NCBI GenBank assembly: GCA_030681195.1
Contig: JAUXXJ010000051.1
Coordinates: forward strand, 51,435-115,434
Source of the DNA: Rhodocyclaceae bacterium
Lineage (GTDB): Bacteria; Pseudomonadota; Gammaproteobacteria; Burkholderiales; Rhodocyclaceae
Direction of reading: 5' to 3'
DNA length: 64,000 nucleotides
Both the position numbers and the translations under genes were made by a program. The notes below the pieces were generated by a model that did not search any database, was not told the origin of the DNA, and worked only from the letters and a program-made list of their open reading frames with translations. Positions 1 through 9,371 of this stretch are shown piece by piece. Every line of letters starts with the position of its first letter. Positions within the stretch are counted from its first letter, which is position 1.

Positions 1-1111
1 CCAGGATAGAAGGAATATCCGGCGCCTTGAGCACGGCAAAGCCAGCCTGCTCGACATGCGGCTTGTGCAGGGCATTGATGTCGCCGATTTCGCCGAGCAC
101 CGCCTTGGCCAGCTTGAGGCTGTCGTTGAGCGTTGCGGTTTGCGACAAGTCCAGCAAGGTGCGTGCGAGATGCGGGTCTTTCACGCCAATGTTCACGCCA
201 CCAATGAGATCGGCGGCGTTTTCTTTCTGCGCCAGCCAGCGGGCCGCTGTCGAGGAAGCACCGTTTTCCGACAGCACGAAAACAGAAGAACCGCGGGCGG
301 TCGGCTTGATAAAGGCATCGGCATGAATCGAGACAAACAGGTCGGCCTTCACCTTGCGGGCCTTGGCCACACGCTGCCCCAGTGGGATGAAAAAGTCGCC
401 ATCGCGTGTCAGTACCGCTCGCATGTTCGGCTGCGCATCGATCTTTGCCTTCAGCCGTCGTGCAATCGACAGCGTGACATGCTTTTCATAGCTGCCGCCA
501 TGACCGATGGCCCCCGGGTCTTCACCGCCGTGGCCGGGGTCGATGACCACCGTCACCAGTCGATCGACCACGGGCTCAGCCGGTTTTTCCGGTTTGGCAG
601 GCGTAGCAAATGGATCGCTCTGACCATGCTTTTGCAGCAGCGCCATGAGCGGGTCAGGCGGCTCGGTCGGATAAAGGTCGAGCACCAAGCGATGTCCATA
701 TTCACCGACTGGCTTGAGTGTGAACACCTGCGGCTTCACTTCCGCCTTGAGTTCGATAACGATGCGCACCACCTCGGGCTTGAAACGGCCCGCGCGAATC
801 AGGCGGATCTGCGGATCGGTCTCGCTGATCTTGCCCGGCAGGCTTTGCAGCACCGAGTTGAATTCGACGCCCTCAATATCCAGCACTAGCCGGTTGGGGT
901 CTTTCAGCAGCAGATGATTGAAGTTGAGCGGCTGACTGGTCGCCGCCTTGTATTCCAGCGTAACTCGCGTGTAATCCGGCGCTGGCCAGACGCGCACGGC
1001 CAGCAGCGTCGGTTGTGCGCCCGCCCGGACGGGCGTCACCAGCAGCGTCAGGCTGGCGGCAGCGAACTGGAGGAAGTCGCGACGGGCAAAGTGGGTAGTT
1101 GGCTTAGCCAT
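1..1111 (-). CDS. amiC: N-acetylmuramoyl-L-alanine amidase AmiC (3' end cut by window)
   Basis: Periplasmic zinc amidase that cleaves the peptide from N-acetylmuramic acid in septal peptidoglycan during daughter-cell separation. I read it from the reverse strand, starting at the ATG ending at 1111. The N-terminus carries a twin-arginine signal (RRDFLQFAAASL), as AmiC proteins do. An AMIN-like beta domain follows (about residues 40-150), then the Amidase_3 domain beginning with VVIDPGHGGEDPGAIG, whose His is a zinc ligand, and later VSIHADAF. The C-terminus runs off the window at base 1. The start overlaps the end of tsaE by 64 bases, and the tsaE-amiC pair is a common arrangement. Family assignment is firm; exact C-terminus unseen. 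Confidence 0.93.
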   Translation of the reverse strand, partial: MAKPTTHFARRDFLQFAAASLTLLVTPVRAGAQPTLLAVRVWPAPDYTRVTLEYKAATSQPLNFNHLLLKDPNRLVLDIEGVEFNSVLQSLPGKISETDPQIRLIRAGRFKPEVVRIVIELKAEVKPQVFTLKPVGEYGHRLVLDLYPTEPPDPLMALLQKHGQSDPFATPAKPEKPAEPVVDRLVTVVIDPGHGGEDPGAIGHGGSYEKHVTLSIARRLKAKIDAQPNMRAVLTRDGDFFIPLGQRVAKARKVKADLFVSIHADAFIKPTARGSSVFVLSENGASSTAARWLAQKENAADLIGGVNIGVKDPHLARTLLDLSQTATLNDSLKLAKAVLGEIGDINALHKPHVEQAGFAVLKAPDIPSIL

Positions 1112-1563
1112 GCGCGTCCTCTTTCGCTACCGGGAACCAGCACTGCCCGGCGTCTAGCGCCGTCCAAGGAAAGCTGAACGCGCAGGTCGGGCGCAGGCAA
1201 ATACGGCGCAGCCCGATCCGGCCATTCGACCAGGCAAATGCCTTGCTCTGCGAAGTATTCGTCCAGTCCCGCATCCAAAAACTCTTCCGGAATAGTGAAT
1301 CTATAAAAATCAAAGTGATACAAGTTTAACCCAGAAGTTACATGAGGTTCAACCAAGGTATATGTCGGGCTCTTTGCCGTCTCGCCAGCGCCGACTTTTT
1401 GCAACCAGCCGCGCACCAGCGTGGTCTTGCCTGCGCCAAGATCGCCTTCGAGATAAATCACGGCCGGCGGCGTCACCACTTGAGCCAAGGCGGCGCCCAG
1501 CGCCAGCGTGGCCGCCTCGTCCGGCAAGTCATATTCACGGCAGGTATCATCAGCAGGATGCAT
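1048..1563 (-). CDS. tsaE: tRNA threonylcarbamoyladenosine biosynthesis ATPase TsaE
   Basis: ATPase partner of TsaB/TsaD in making the t6A37 modification of ANN-decoding tRNAs. The P-loop is GDLGAGKTT (about residues 40-48), followed by the family motif KSPTYTLVEPH and YHFDFYR. Length 171 residues is normal, with a slightly long tail that overlaps amiC. Residues 56-63 read KVGAGETA, which is exactly the translation of one copy of the dispersed 24-bp repeat; it sits in the variable loop just before KSPTYT, so the fold should tolerate it. The start codon overlaps that of the divergent queG by 6 bases, leaving no conventional intergenic promoter. Confidence 0.95.
   Translation of the reverse strand: MHPADDTCREYDLPDEAATLALGAALAQVVTPPAVIYLEGDLGAGKTTLVRGWLQKVGAGETAKSPTYTLVEPHVTSGLNLYHFDFYRFTIPEEFLDAGLDEYFAEQGICLVEWPDRAAPYLPAPDLRVQLSLDGARRRAVLVPGSERGRAWLSQLPTLPVATSSSSLPPA
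1376..1399 (-). repeat. Dispersed 24-bp repeat, copy 1 (in tsaE)
   Basis: Minus-strand copy with core GTCGGCGCTGGCGAGACGGC after AAAA. It lies inside tsaE in the coding sense, read KVGAGETA. Confidence 0.95.
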
Positions 1564-2583
1564 GAGGGAAACGCGCTAATAGAAAGGATTCGTGGCTGGG
1601 GCCGGGAACTGGGCTTTGCCGCCATCGGGGTTTCCAGCGTCGACCTTGGCGCCGCCGAAACGGGCCTGCTGGACTGGCTGGCAGCCGGTTATCACGGCGA
1701 GATGGATTATATGGCGGCGCATGGCACGAAGCGTTCGCGGCCCGCCGAGTTGATTCCCGGCACGCGCTCGATCATTTCCTGTCGCATGGACTACCTGCCG
1801 GAAATTGAGGATGGGGCTGGCGCCGCCATTTCCAGATACGCGCTCGGTCGCGATTATCACAAGCTCATGCGTAATCGTTTGCAAAAACTGGCCGACCGCA
1901 TGACCGCCGAGATCGGCAGCTTTGGCTATCGTGTCTTTGTCGATTCAGCGCCGATCATGGAAGTTGCATTGGCAGAGCAGGCCGGGCTGGGCTGGCGCGG
2001 CAAGCACACGCTGCTGCTGTCGAAAACCGGCTCGTGGTTTTTTCTCGGCGAGATTTACTGCGATCTGTCGCTACCGCCGGATGCGCCCATCGACGCACAC
2101 TGCGGCACCTGCACCGCCTGCCTCGACGCCTGTCCGACCGGTGCCTTTCGCGGCCCCTATCAACTCGATGCGCGGCGCTGTATTTCCTATCTCACCATCG
2201 AACTCAAAGGCAGCATTCCAGAAGAACTGCGCCCGCTGATCGGCAACCGCATCTACGGCTGCGATGATTGCCAATTGGTCTGCCCATGGAATCGTTTTGC
2301 GCCATTTACGCAGGAATCCGATTTCGCACCACGCCAAGGTCTCGACCGGGCAACACTGGTTAAACTGTTTGCATGGACGGAAGCGGGATTCAACGACCGG
2401 CTCGCTGGCTCACCGATCCGCCGCATTGGCCATGAGCGCTGGTTGCGCAATATTGCTGTCGCGCTGGGCAATGCAGCGCCTTCATCGGAAGCAAAAGCGG
2501 CGCTCTTGACACACCTAGATCACTCTTCCGCCCTCGTGCGCGAACACGTGGCCTGGGCGCTGCAACAACATCAGCCGGGCTGA
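1558..2583 (+). CDS. queG: Epoxyqueuosine reductase QueG
   Basis: Reduces epoxyqueuosine to queuosine in tRNA, the last step of queuosine synthesis, using cobalamin and two 4Fe-4S clusters. Cluster ligands are visible as CGTCTACLDACPTGAF (from about residue 182) and CDDCQLVCPWN (from about residue 235). A HEAT-like C-terminus follows (ALVREHVAWAL). The reading frame stays open to 1342, but that upstream part is antisense to tsaE; the ATG at 1558 gives the usual family N-terminus (ALIERIRGWGRELGF) and a normal 341 residues. It converges on and overlaps the sulfurtransferase gene by 13 bases. Confidence 0.95.
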   Translation: MHEGNALIERIRGWGRELGFAAIGVSSVDLGAAETGLLDWLAAGYHGEMDYMAAHGTKRSRPAELIPGTRSIISCRMDYLPEIEDGAGAAISRYALGRDYHKLMRNRLQKLADRMTAEIGSFGYRVFVDSAPIMEVALAEQAGLGWRGKHTLLLSKTGSWFFLGEIYCDLSLPPDAPIDAHCGTCTACLDACPTGAFRGPYQLDARRCISYLTIELKGSIPEELRPLIGNRIYGCDDCQLVCPWNRFAPFTQESDFAPRQGLDRATLVKLFAWTEAGFNDRLAGSPIRRIGHERWLRNIAVALGNAAPSSEAKAALLTHLDHSSALVREHVAWALQQHQPG

Positions 2584-3425
2584 TCTCCGGTGGCAACAGG
2601 ACGCGCAGGATCGCTGCACCACTCACTCCACGAACCAACATAGAGTTTGGAACCCGACAACCCGGCGATCTCCATCGCCAGCAGGTTGTGACAGGCCGTC
2701 ACGCCCGAGCCGCATTGCTGCACCACCGTCTTCGGGTCGCGGCCATCGAGAATGTCCTCGAACTCGGCCCGTAACTCATCGGCTGGCTTGAAGTAGCAAG
2801 CCGCATCGTCGAGGTTGTCGAAAAAGAAACGGTTGATCGCGCCGGGAATATGACCGGCCACCGGATCAAGCGTCTCGTTCTCGCCGGCGTAGCGCTCTTC
2901 GCTGCGCGCGTCGATGATCACCATTTCCGGGGTGTGCAAGCGCTTCTCAACGAAAAGCGTATCGACCTGAATGTCCTGCGGATGCGGTACGAAGCTCGCC
3001 GGCACCACCGGCCGCACTTCCACCTCAAGCGCAAACTTGGCGCGTCGCCATCCCGCCATCCCGCCATCCAGCAGGGCCACTTTGTTGTGGCCAAGCCAGC
3101 GCAGCATCCACCACAGGCGTGAAGCGAATACCCCGCCCTCGTTGTCGTAGGCGACGACCTGCGTTTCCGGTCCGACACCGCACTCGCTCAGGCGTTTCGC
3201 GAACGTCGCCATATCCGGCAAGGGGTGACGACCGGTCTTGCCCGTCAGCGGGCCGGACAGATCGCGGTCGGCATGCATGAACTGGGCACCGGGAATATGG
3301 CCCTTGAGAAAGGCCTGCGCGCCATACTCGGTATTCTGCAAATCATGGCGGCAGTCGAACACGCGCCACTGCGGATCATCGAGATGTGCCGCGAGCGTCT
3401 GGGCATCGACCAGTTTGCTGAACAT
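2571..3425 (-). CDS. sseA: Sulfurtransferase, 3-mercaptopyruvate/thiosulfate type (two rhodanese domains)
   Basis: Transfers sulfane sulfur from 3-mercaptopyruvate or thiosulfate to a thiophilic acceptor in the cytoplasm. It has two tandem rhodanese domains: an inactive N-terminal one (about 1-140) and a catalytic C-terminal one whose loop is CGSGVT with the active Cys near residue 238. CGSGVT is the mercaptopyruvate sulfurtransferase signature, as opposed to CRKGVT of thiosulfate enzymes (family knowledge). Length 284 is typical. Its start overlaps the stop of the upstream SpoIIAA-like gene (TGATG), so the two are probably co-translated. Given the sulfur-oxidation loci elsewhere in the window, a role in sulfane-sulfur handling is possible but not shown. 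Confidence 0.88.
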   Translation of the reverse strand: MFSKLVDAQTLAAHLDDPQWRVFDCRHDLQNTEYGAQAFLKGHIPGAQFMHADRDLSGPLTGKTGRHPLPDMATFAKRLSECGVGPETQVVAYDNEGGVFASRLWWMLRWLGHNKVALLDGGMAGWRRAKFALEVEVRPVVPASFVPHPQDIQVDTLFVEKRLHTPEMVIIDARSEERYAGENETLDPVAGHIPGAINRFFFDNLDDAACYFKPADELRAEFEDILDGRDPKTVVQQCGSGVTACHNLLAMEIAGLSGSKLYVGSWSEWCSDPARPVATGDQPG

Positions 3426-3775
3426 CAGCTCGCCTCCGCCAGCCAGCCGCGCGCCTCGTCACGCTCGGTAAATACGCGCAAGTCCGCATCGGCGAACAGC
3501 GTCTCGAGCCAGGCGCTCCAGGCCACCCACTGGCTGTCGGTCACCACCGCAATGCGCCGGAAATCGCCTCCATGGAGGCGCGAGAACTTGATCTCCTCGA
3601 CCGCCATGTCGACGGTGAAGCCGGCCATCTCGCGCAGGTCGACGAGCAAATCGGGACGGGCCTCGAAAAGGTTTTTAGCGAGAAGAAATTCCTCGAACTC
3701 GGTGAAGTCTTCGAGGGTGAATTCGCCAAAGACGGTCAGGCTGACACGCCCGGATTGATGTTCGACAGTAATCAT
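3425..3775 (-). CDS. SpoIIAA-like / STAS-type small protein
   Basis: A 116-residue soluble protein resembling the SpoIIAA-like family (STAS-fold, formerly DUF3478): MITVEHQSGRVSLTVFGEFT, then a helix and LLVDLREMAGFTVDMAVEEIKF, then RIAVVTDSQWVAW. Members bind lipids or act as small regulators; the role here is unknown. No phosphorylatable Ser typical of true anti-anti-sigma factors is obvious. It overlaps the following sulfurtransferase gene by one base and lies 11 bases after the Rieske oxygenase, so the three look like one transcript. Confidence 0.7.
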   Translation of the reverse strand: MITVEHQSGRVSLTVFGEFTLEDFTEFEEFLLAKNLFEARPDLLVDLREMAGFTVDMAVEEIKFSRLHGGDFRRIAVVTDSQWVAWSAWLETLFADADLRVFTERDEARGWLAEAS

Positions 3776-3786
3776 TTGGTCACCTG

Positions 3787-4890
3787 TTATCTGAGGGCAT
3801 CCGCCATTACGCGGCGATAAAACTCGTGGAAATGCTGCATGCCATCTTCCATCGGCGATTGATACGGGCCAACTTCGCTGCGCCCCTGCTTGAGCAGGGC
3901 ATGACGCCCGCGATCCATGCGCTCACCGATATCATCGTCCTCAATCGCCGTTTCCATATAGGCGGCCTGCTCGGCCTGGATGAAGTCTGGCTCGAACAGC
4001 GCGATGTCTTCAGGATAGTAGAACTCGACCACATTCAGGGTCTTATCCACGTCCTGCGGAATCGCGGTCGAGACCACCAGCACATGCGGATACCACTCGA
4101 CCATGATGTTCGGATAGTAGGTCAGCCACACGGCGCCTTGCTTCGGCAGTTCGCCGTTGTAGTAGTCGCGCACGGCCTTGTGCCACTTGGCATAGGTATC
4201 ACTGCCGGTCTTGGCCAGTGAGGTGATGCCGACTTTCTGTACCGAGTACCAGTCGGCGAACTGCCAGGTCAGGTCGTCGCAGGTGACGAAGTTGCCGAGA
4301 CCCGGATGGTAGGGCACCACGTGGTAGTCCTCCAGATACACCTCGATGAAGGTCTTCCAGTTGTAGTTGCACTGGTGCAATTCGACATGGTCAAGCTTAT
4401 AGCCGGAAAAATCGAATTCGCCCGCCACCTTCATCCCGGCTAAGTCGGCATTCACTGAGCGCGGCCCCTTAAATAGCAGGCCGTTCCAATTTTCCAGCTT
4501 TTGCTTGTTGAGATTCAGGCAGGGATTGGCCGGGAAATGCGGCGCACCGATGAGCTCCCCCTGCGTATCGTAAGTCCAGCGATGGATCGGGCAAACGACG
4601 TTCTGCGCTGTGCCGGAACCCTGCAGCATGATGGCCTGACGATGGCGGCAGACGTTCGACATCTGGTAGATGCCGTCGGGCTGACGAACAATAAGATGCG
4701 AATGGTCGGTCCACTCGGTGGATCGGTAGTTGTACAACTCCGGCACCATCCGTTCATGGCCAACGTAACCCGGTCCAGCATCGAAGATGAGCTTTTTCTC
4801 CATTTCGAACAGCTTCTCGTCGAAATACCACTCGACGGGGAATTGAGAATGGCTCGGCGCCAGCAGGGCGCGGGATGCAATGTCGGACAT
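3787..4890 (-). CDS. Rieske non-haem iron oxygenase, alpha-subunit-like
   Basis: Aromatic-ring-hydroxylating-type oxygenase of 367 residues. The Rieske 2Fe-2S ligands are visible as CRHR (C81, H83) and CPIHRW (C100, H103). The mononuclear iron site fits EVYLEDYHVVPYHPG (H190, H195), with an acidic ligand further on. The substrate cannot be told from the sequence. No ferredoxin or reductase subunit is adjacent, so it must draw electrons from elsewhere. The longer open frame to 5112 is not used; the ATG at 4890 gives a normal N-terminus (MSDIASRALLAPSH). It is divergent from xseB-ispA-dxs. Confidence 0.85.
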   Translation of the reverse strand: MSDIASRALLAPSHSQFPVEWYFDEKLFEMEKKLIFDAGPGYVGHERMVPELYNYRSTEWTDHSHLIVRQPDGIYQMSNVCRHRQAIMLQGSGTAQNVVCPIHRWTYDTQGELIGAPHFPANPCLNLNKQKLENWNGLLFKGPRSVNADLAGMKVAGEFDFSGYKLDHVELHQCNYNWKTFIEVYLEDYHVVPYHPGLGNFVTCDDLTWQFADWYSVQKVGITSLAKTGSDTYAKWHKAVRDYYNGELPKQGAVWLTYYPNIMVEWYPHVLVVSTAIPQDVDKTLNVVEFYYPEDIALFEPDFIQAEQAAYMETAIEDDDIGERMDRGRHALLKQGRSEVGPYQSPMEDGMQHFHEFYRRVMADALR

Positions 4891-5043
4891 GGTGGGGTAC
4901 CAACCTCCAAGAAAATGAACGTCCGGAAACCGGTCAGTCTCCTGCAGCGGCGCGCCGTTACAGGGGCAGGCGAGTATAGGGGAATTTGACCAAGGGGGCC
5001 ACCTTGGGCTATGTTCGCATGTTCGCAAATGCCCATCCCCACC

Positions 5044-5283
5044 ATGAAGTCTGCCGCCAAACCCCCTGCTTCGTTCGAGGCTGCCTTGCAGGAACTCGAA
5101 ACCCTCGTTCAATCACTTGAAAGTGGCGGTACTGCGCTTGAGGCTTCCCTGCAGGCCTATGAGCGCGGCATGCTGCTGATGGGCTACTGTGAGAACACGC
5201 TGGCACAGGCTGAGCAAAAGATTCGCGTCCTCCAGCAGGATGCTTTGCGCGACTTTCACCCCGTTCCCGGAAGCGAATCGTGA
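5044..5283 (+). CDS. xseB: Exodeoxyribonuclease VII small subunit
   Basis: Small subunit of ExoVII, which degrades single-stranded DNA to oligonucleotides. The 79-residue product shows the family pattern SFEAALQELETLVQSLESGG followed by ALEASLQAYERGMLL and QKIRVL. The ATG at 5044 is chosen because homologues begin just before the FEAAL motif; an in-frame ATG at 5029 is an alternative. The stop overlaps the GTG start of ispA by four bases (GTGA), indicating translational coupling in an xseB-ispA-dxs operon. Confidence 0.93.
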   Translation: MKSAAKPPASFEAALQELETLVQSLESGGTALEASLQAYERGMLLMGYCENTLAQAEQKIRVLQQDALRDFHPVPGSES

Positions 5284-6176
5284 CCGATACCGTGACCAAT
5301 ACTTCGGCCTGGATGGCACTGATTCAGCGGCGCACCGAAACCGCGCTCGACCACTGCCTGCCCACGGCCACACTGGCGCCCACCCGCCTGCATGAGGCGA
5401 TGCGCTACAGCGTTCTCGGTGGCGGCAAGCGCATGCGCCCCCTACTCTGCCACGCGGCGGGCGAAGCGCTCGGCGCCGACCCGCGCACGGTTGATCTAGC
5501 CGCCTGTGCCGTTGAGCTGATCCACGCCTATTCGCTGGTGCATGACGATATGCCCTGCATGGACGACGACGAGTTGCGCCGTGGCCGGCCGACCTGTCAC
5601 GTTGCCTATGACGAAGCCACGGCCTTGCTGGTCGGCGACGCATTGCAGACGCTGGCTTTTCAGGTGCTGACCGAGGGTGCGCTGCCGTCTCACCAGCGCC
5701 GACTTTTAATGCTTGCGCTGCTGGCCCAGGCGGCCGGCTCGCGCGGCATGGCCGGTGGGCAGGCCATCGACCTCGCTGCGGTGGGTGTGGCGCTGACAGT
5801 GGAAGAACTCGAATTCATGCACATCCACAAAACCGGGGCGCTGATCCGCGCGGCGGTGCTGCTCGGTGCCCACTGCGGTGAGGCGGATGACGCCACGCTG
5901 CAGGCGCTGGGCCATTACGCCAACCGAGCCGGTCTGCTGTTCCAGGTAGTCGATGACATTCTCGATGCCGAAAGCAACACCGCCACGCTCGGCAAAACGG
6001 CCGGCAAGGATGCCGCAAATGACAAGCCGACCTACGTCAGCATGCTTGGTCTCACGCGCGCCAAGGAACTCTCTGCGCGCCTGCGTGCCGAAGCGCATGA
6101 TGCGCTGGCCGCCTGCCCGCTCGATACCGGAAGGCTGGCCGGCCTGACCGATTACATTGCCGAGCGCACTTTTTAA
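5280..6176 (+). CDS. ispA: Farnesyl diphosphate (polyprenyl) synthase IspA
   Basis: Condenses isopentenyl diphosphate with dimethylallyl/geranyl diphosphate to farnesyl diphosphate. The first aspartate-rich motif is [11 protein letters not shown] (about residues 89-97) and the second is DDILD (about 225-229); GGGKRMRP binds diphosphate. The start is GTG. Length 298 is normal. A copy of the dispersed repeat lies inside the gene at about residues 135-142, in the antisense orientation, so that it is read as LPSHQRRLL; this is a helix-linking segment and the frame is kept. Followed two bases later by dxs. Confidence 0.96.
   Translation: MTDTVTNTSAWMALIQRRTETALDHCLPTATLAPTRLHEAMRYSVLGGGKRMRPLLCHAAGEALGADPRTVDLAACAVELIHAYSLVHDDMPCMDDDELRRGRPTCHVAYDEATALLVGDALQTLAFQVLTEGALPSHQRRLLMLALLAQAAGSRGMAGGQAIDLAAVGVALTVEELEFMHIHKTGALIRAAVLLGAHCGEADDATLQALGHYANRAGLLFQVVDDILDAESNTATLGKTAGKDAANDKPTYVSMLGLTRAKELSARLRAEAHDALAACPLDTGRLAGLTDYIAERTF
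5684..5707 (-). repeat. Dispersed 24-bp repeat, copy 2 (in ispA)
   Basis: Minus-strand copy, core GTCGGCGCTGGTGAGACGGC after AAAA; two transitions from consensus. Lies antisense inside ispA. Confidence 0.93.
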
Positions 6177-6178
6177 TC

Positions 6179-8041
6179 ATGACGTATCCCTTGCTGGAAA
6201 CTATCAACGCCCCGGCTGACCTGCGCCAACTACCGCGCGAGCAATTAGCATCGCTCACCGAGGAACTACGCACCTTTCTGGTGGATTCGGTCGCCAAAAC
6301 CGGTGGGCATCTCTCGTCAAATCTCGGCACCATCGAACTGACCGTCGCGCTGCATTACGTTTTCAATACGCCGGAAGATCGGCTAGTCTGGGATGTCGGC
6401 CACCAGACCTATGCCCACAAGGTGCTGACCGGCCGTCGTGCCGGCATGGCGAAGCTGCGCATGAAGGATGGCGTATCCGGCTTTCCGCGCCGCGAGGAAT
6501 CGCCTTTTGACACCTTTGGCGTTGGTCACTCCTCCACCTCGATTTCCGCTGCACTGGGCATGGCGGTCGCTGCCCGAGACAAAGGGGAAGATCGCCGCGT
6601 CGTCGCGATCATCGGCGATGGCGCCATGTCGGCTGGCCAGGCCTTTGAGGCACTCAACAACGCTGGCGTGATCGACGCCAACCTGCTCGTCGTCCTCAAC
6701 GATAACGACATGTCGATCTCGCCACCAGTCGGCGCCCTCAACAAATATCTAGCCCGTCTTCTCTCCGGCCGCACCTTCAATGCGGCCCGCAAGGCGGGTG
6801 AAAAAGTACTTTCAATGGCCCCGCCCCTGCTTGAACTGGCCAAGCGCGCTGAAGAGCACGTCAAGGGCATGTTTGTGCCCGGCACGCTGTTCGAGGAACT
6901 GGGTTTCAACTACATCGGCCCAATCGACGGTCATGACCTCGACTCGCTGATCCCGACGCTGGAAAATCTGCGCGAGTTGAAGGGGCCGCAGTTCCTGCAC
7001 ATCATCACCCGCAAGGGCCAGGGCTACAAGCTCGCCGAAGCCAACCCGATTCTGTACCACGGCGTGTCGAAGTTCGATGCCACCAACGGCATTGAGTCCG
7101 GCAAAGGCGGCGGCAAACTGACCTTCACGCAAGTCTTTGGCGACTGGCTGTGCGACATGGCGGCAACGGATGCCAAACTGGTCGCCATCACGCCGGCGAT
7201 GTGCGAAGGCTCCGGCATGACGCGCTTTGCCGAACAGTTTCCGATGCGTTATCACGATGTTGGCATCGCCGAGCAGCATGCGCTCACTTTCGCCGCAGGC
7301 CTGGCCTGTGAGGGTATGAAACCGGTAGTGGCGATCTACTCGACCTTCCTGCAGCGCGCCTACGACCAGTTGATCCACGATGTCGCGCTGCAGAATCTGG
7401 ACGTCACCTTTACTATAGACCGTGGTGGTCTGGTCGGTGCCGATGGCGCCACCCACCAGGGCGCCTTCGATCTTTCCTATCTGGCCTGCATCCCGAACAT
7501 GGTGATTATGGCGCCCGCCGACGAAGCGGAATGCCGCCGCATGCTGACCACCGCCTACCATCATCCGGGGCCTGCTGCGGTACGCTACCCGCGCGGTGGC
7601 AGTGGCAGCCATGCCGTCCCGCCAGCGCCGACTTTTGAGTGTATCGACATCGGCAAGGGCGAGGTCTGCCGCCAGGGCCAGCGAATCGCGATCCTTGCCT
7701 TCGGCACCCTGTTAGGCGCTGCGCTGGAGGCTAGTCAAACGCTCGACGCCACGGTAGCCAACATGCGCTTCGTCAAGCCGCTCGATCTGGCCCTGATCCG
7801 CGAACTGGCCCAAACGCACGACATGTTGGTCACGATCGAGGAAAATGCCGTGATTGGTGGTGCCGGTTCGGAAGTTGCGCGGGCACTTGAGGGCATGGGT
7901 CTGAGCAAGCCCCTGTTGCGCCTTGGCTTGCCAGATCAGTTCATCGAACATGGCGAACAGGGACAACTGCTAGCCGAACTTGGCCTGAATGCGGCGGGAA
8001 TCGTCGAACGCATCAAAACTTTTGAATCCACCATTACTTGA
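6179..8041 (+). CDS. dxs: 1-deoxy-D-xylulose-5-phosphate synthase
   Basis: First enzyme of the MEP isoprenoid pathway: a thiamine-diphosphate enzyme joining pyruvate and glyceraldehyde 3-phosphate. Visible landmarks are [15 protein letters not shown] near the N-terminus, the TPP/Mg motif [15 protein letters not shown] (about residues 145-160), the transketolase-type [15 protein letters not shown], and [15 protein letters not shown]. The 620-residue length is normal. A copy of the dispersed repeat, antisense to the gene, encodes AVPPAPTF at about residues 479-486, between YPRGG and IGKGE, a variable linker in the family. It sits in operon order behind ispA. Confidence 0.97.
   Translation: MTYPLLETINAPADLRQLPREQLASLTEELRTFLVDSVAKTGGHLSSNLGTIELTVALHYVFNTPEDRLVWDVGHQTYAHKVLTGRRAGMAKLRMKDGVSGFPRREESPFDTFGVGHSSTSISAALGMAVAARDKGEDRRVVAIIGDGAMSAGQAFEALNNAGVIDANLLVVLNDNDMSISPPVGALNKYLARLLSGRTFNAARKAGEKVLSMAPPLLELAKRAEEHVKGMFVPGTLFEELGFNYIGPIDGHDLDSLIPTLENLRELKGPQFLHIITRKGQGYKLAEANPILYHGVSKFDATNGIESGKGGGKLTFTQVFGDWLCDMAATDAKLVAITPAMCEGSGMTRFAEQFPMRYHDVGIAEQHALTFAAGLACEGMKPVVAIYSTFLQRAYDQLIHDVALQNLDVTFTIDRGGLVGADGATHQGAFDLSYLACIPNMVIMAPADEAECRRMLTTAYHHPGPAAVRYPRGGSGSHAVPPAPTFECIDIGKGEVCRQGQRIAILAFGTLLGAALEASQTLDATVANMRFVKPLDLALIRELAQTHDMLVTIEENAVIGGAGSEVARALEGMGLSKPLLRLGLPDQFIEHGEQGQLLAELGLNAAGIVERIKTFESTIT
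7613..7636 (-). repeat. Dispersed 24-bp repeat, copy 3 (in dxs)
   Basis: Minus-strand, full-consensus copy with AAAA leader, antisense inside dxs, where it is read AVPPAPTF. Confidence 0.96.
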
Positions 8042-8093
8042 GAAAACTAGTCGGGAATGTTATATAGGGCTTACGCCCAATGGAGACACTCCC

Positions 8094-8900
8094 ATGAATC
8101 TGAAAGAGATCACAATGGCCATCCCTGACGTTCAATCCAGCGCCGACTCGCGCGAGCTGCCCATAAACAAGGTCGGCATCAAGTCCATCCGCCATCCGGT
8201 CAAGGTGCTCGATAAGAGTGGCGGGGTACAGCACACCATCGCCACTTTCAACATGTATGTCGGCCTGCCGCACAATTTCAAGGGCACGCACATGTCACGC
8301 TTCGTCGAGATTCTCAACAGCGACGCGCGCGAGATTTCGGTCGAGAACTTCGAATCGATGCTGCGCGAGATGGTCGTCAAGCTCGAAGCCAAGACCGGGC
8401 ACCTCGAAATGAGCTTCCCGTACTTTATCAACAAGGAAGCACCGATCTCCAAGGTCAGGAGTCTGCTCGACTACGAGGTCACCTTCATCGGGGAAATTCT
8501 CGACGACAACCGCTTCCGTCAGACCACCCGCGTCGTCGTCGCCGCAACCAGCCTGTGTCCCTGCTCGAAGAAGATTTCCGAGCGCGGTGCGCATAACCAG
8601 CGCTCGCACATCACCATCACCGCCACCACCAACAGTTTCGTGTGGATCGAGGAGATCGTCCAGATGGCCGAAAGCCAGGCTTCCTGCGAACTTTATGGCC
8701 TGCTCAAGCGCCCGGACGAGAAGCATGTCACCGAGCGCGCCTACGACAACCCGAAATTTGTCGAGGACATCGTGCGCGATGTCGCGGGTGTGCTGAATGC
8801 CGATCCGCGCATTGATGCCTATGTGGTGGAATCCGAGAACTTCGAGTCGATTCACAACCACTCGGCCTATGCGCTGATCGAGAAGAACAAGCTGCTCTGA
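8094..8900 (+). CDS. folE2: GTP cyclohydrolase FolE2 (type IB)
   Basis: Converts GTP to 7,8-dihydroneopterin triphosphate, the entry to folate and queuosine synthesis. FolE2 is the form able to work without zinc. Family markers are [12 protein letters not shown] near the start, [10 protein letters not shown], and the Cys-containing [19 protein letters not shown]. Length about 268. The ATG at 8094 is chosen; a second in-frame ATG at 8115 is possible. The window also holds queG, another queuosine gene. No Zur-type palindrome was recognised upstream, although FolE2 is often zinc-regulated elsewhere. Confidence 0.94.
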   Translation: MNLKEITMAIPDVQSSADSRELPINKVGIKSIRHPVKVLDKSGGVQHTIATFNMYVGLPHNFKGTHMSRFVEILNSDAREISVENFESMLREMVVKLEAKTGHLEMSFPYFINKEAPISKVRSLLDYEVTFIGEILDDNRFRQTTRVVVAATSLCPCSKKISERGAHNQRSHITITATTNSFVWIEEIVQMAESQASCELYGLLKRPDEKHVTERAYDNPKFVEDIVRDVAGVLNADPRIDAYVVESENFESIHNHSAYALIEKNKLL

Positions 8901-8919
8901 TCCGCAGCCTGTTCGAAGC

Positions 8920-8947
8920 AAAAAAGGACGCCGAGGCGTCCTTTTTT
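8920..8947. terminator. Bidirectional rho-independent terminator between folE2 and rplS
   Basis: A perfect 7-bp stem, GGACGCC with loop GA and GGCGTCC, is flanked by an A-run on the left and a T-run on the right. It can therefore terminate both folE2 (plus strand) and the rplS operon (minus strand), whose stop codons lie 20 and 17 bases away. Confidence 0.9.
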
Positions 8948-8963
8948 GTGGCAGCAAGGCTGC

Positions 8964-9341
8964 TTAGGCCTTGGCTTCGACGTTCCTGCGCACCAGCTTT
9001 TCCTTGATACGTGCCGACTTGCCGGAACGATCGCGGAGGTAGTACAGCTTGGCACGACGCACATCACCCTTGCGCTTCACTTCGATGCTGGCGATCAGCG
9101 GGGAGTAACTCTGGAAAGTACGCTCGACGCCTTCGCCCGAAGAAATCTTGCGGACGGTAAAGGCTGAGTTAAGGCCACGGTTGCGCTTGGCGATGACAAC
9201 ACCTTCAAAGGCCTGTACACGCTTGCGCTCACCTTCCACCACGTTCACGTTGACGACCACGGTATCGCCGGGCGAAAACTCGGGGATGGTCTTGCCAAGG
9301 CGGGCAATTTCTTCCTGTTCCAACTGTTCAATCAGATTCAT
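8964..9341 (-). CDS. rplS: 50S ribosomal protein L19
   Basis: Ribosomal protein at the 30S-50S interface. The 125-residue product has the L19 pattern: [18 protein letters not shown], the Arg/Lys-rich [15 protein letters not shown], and [17 protein letters not shown]. Last gene of rpsP-rimM-trmD-rplS and followed by a strong hairpin terminator. Confidence 0.98.
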   Translation of the reverse strand: MNLIEQLEQEEIARLGKTIPEFSPGDTVVVNVNVVEGERKRVQAFEGVVIAKRNRGLNSAFTVRKISSGEGVERTFQSYSPLIASIEVKRKGDVRRAKLYYLRDRSGKSARIKEKLVRRNVEAKA

Positions 9342-9371
9342 GTCGTTTTTTCCTTTTTAAATAAAACACTC

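Noticed and set aside
4988..5008. CCAAGG/CCTTGG inverted repeat upstream of xseB
   Set aside because: Short stem in a 153-base divergent gap without further support; could not be tied to a regulator.
8137..8147. CCAGCGCCGAC, an 11-base match to the repeat core inside folE2
   Set aside because: The bases on the GCCGTC side do not match and the encoded residues look like ordinary FolE2 sequence; a chance or fully decayed match.
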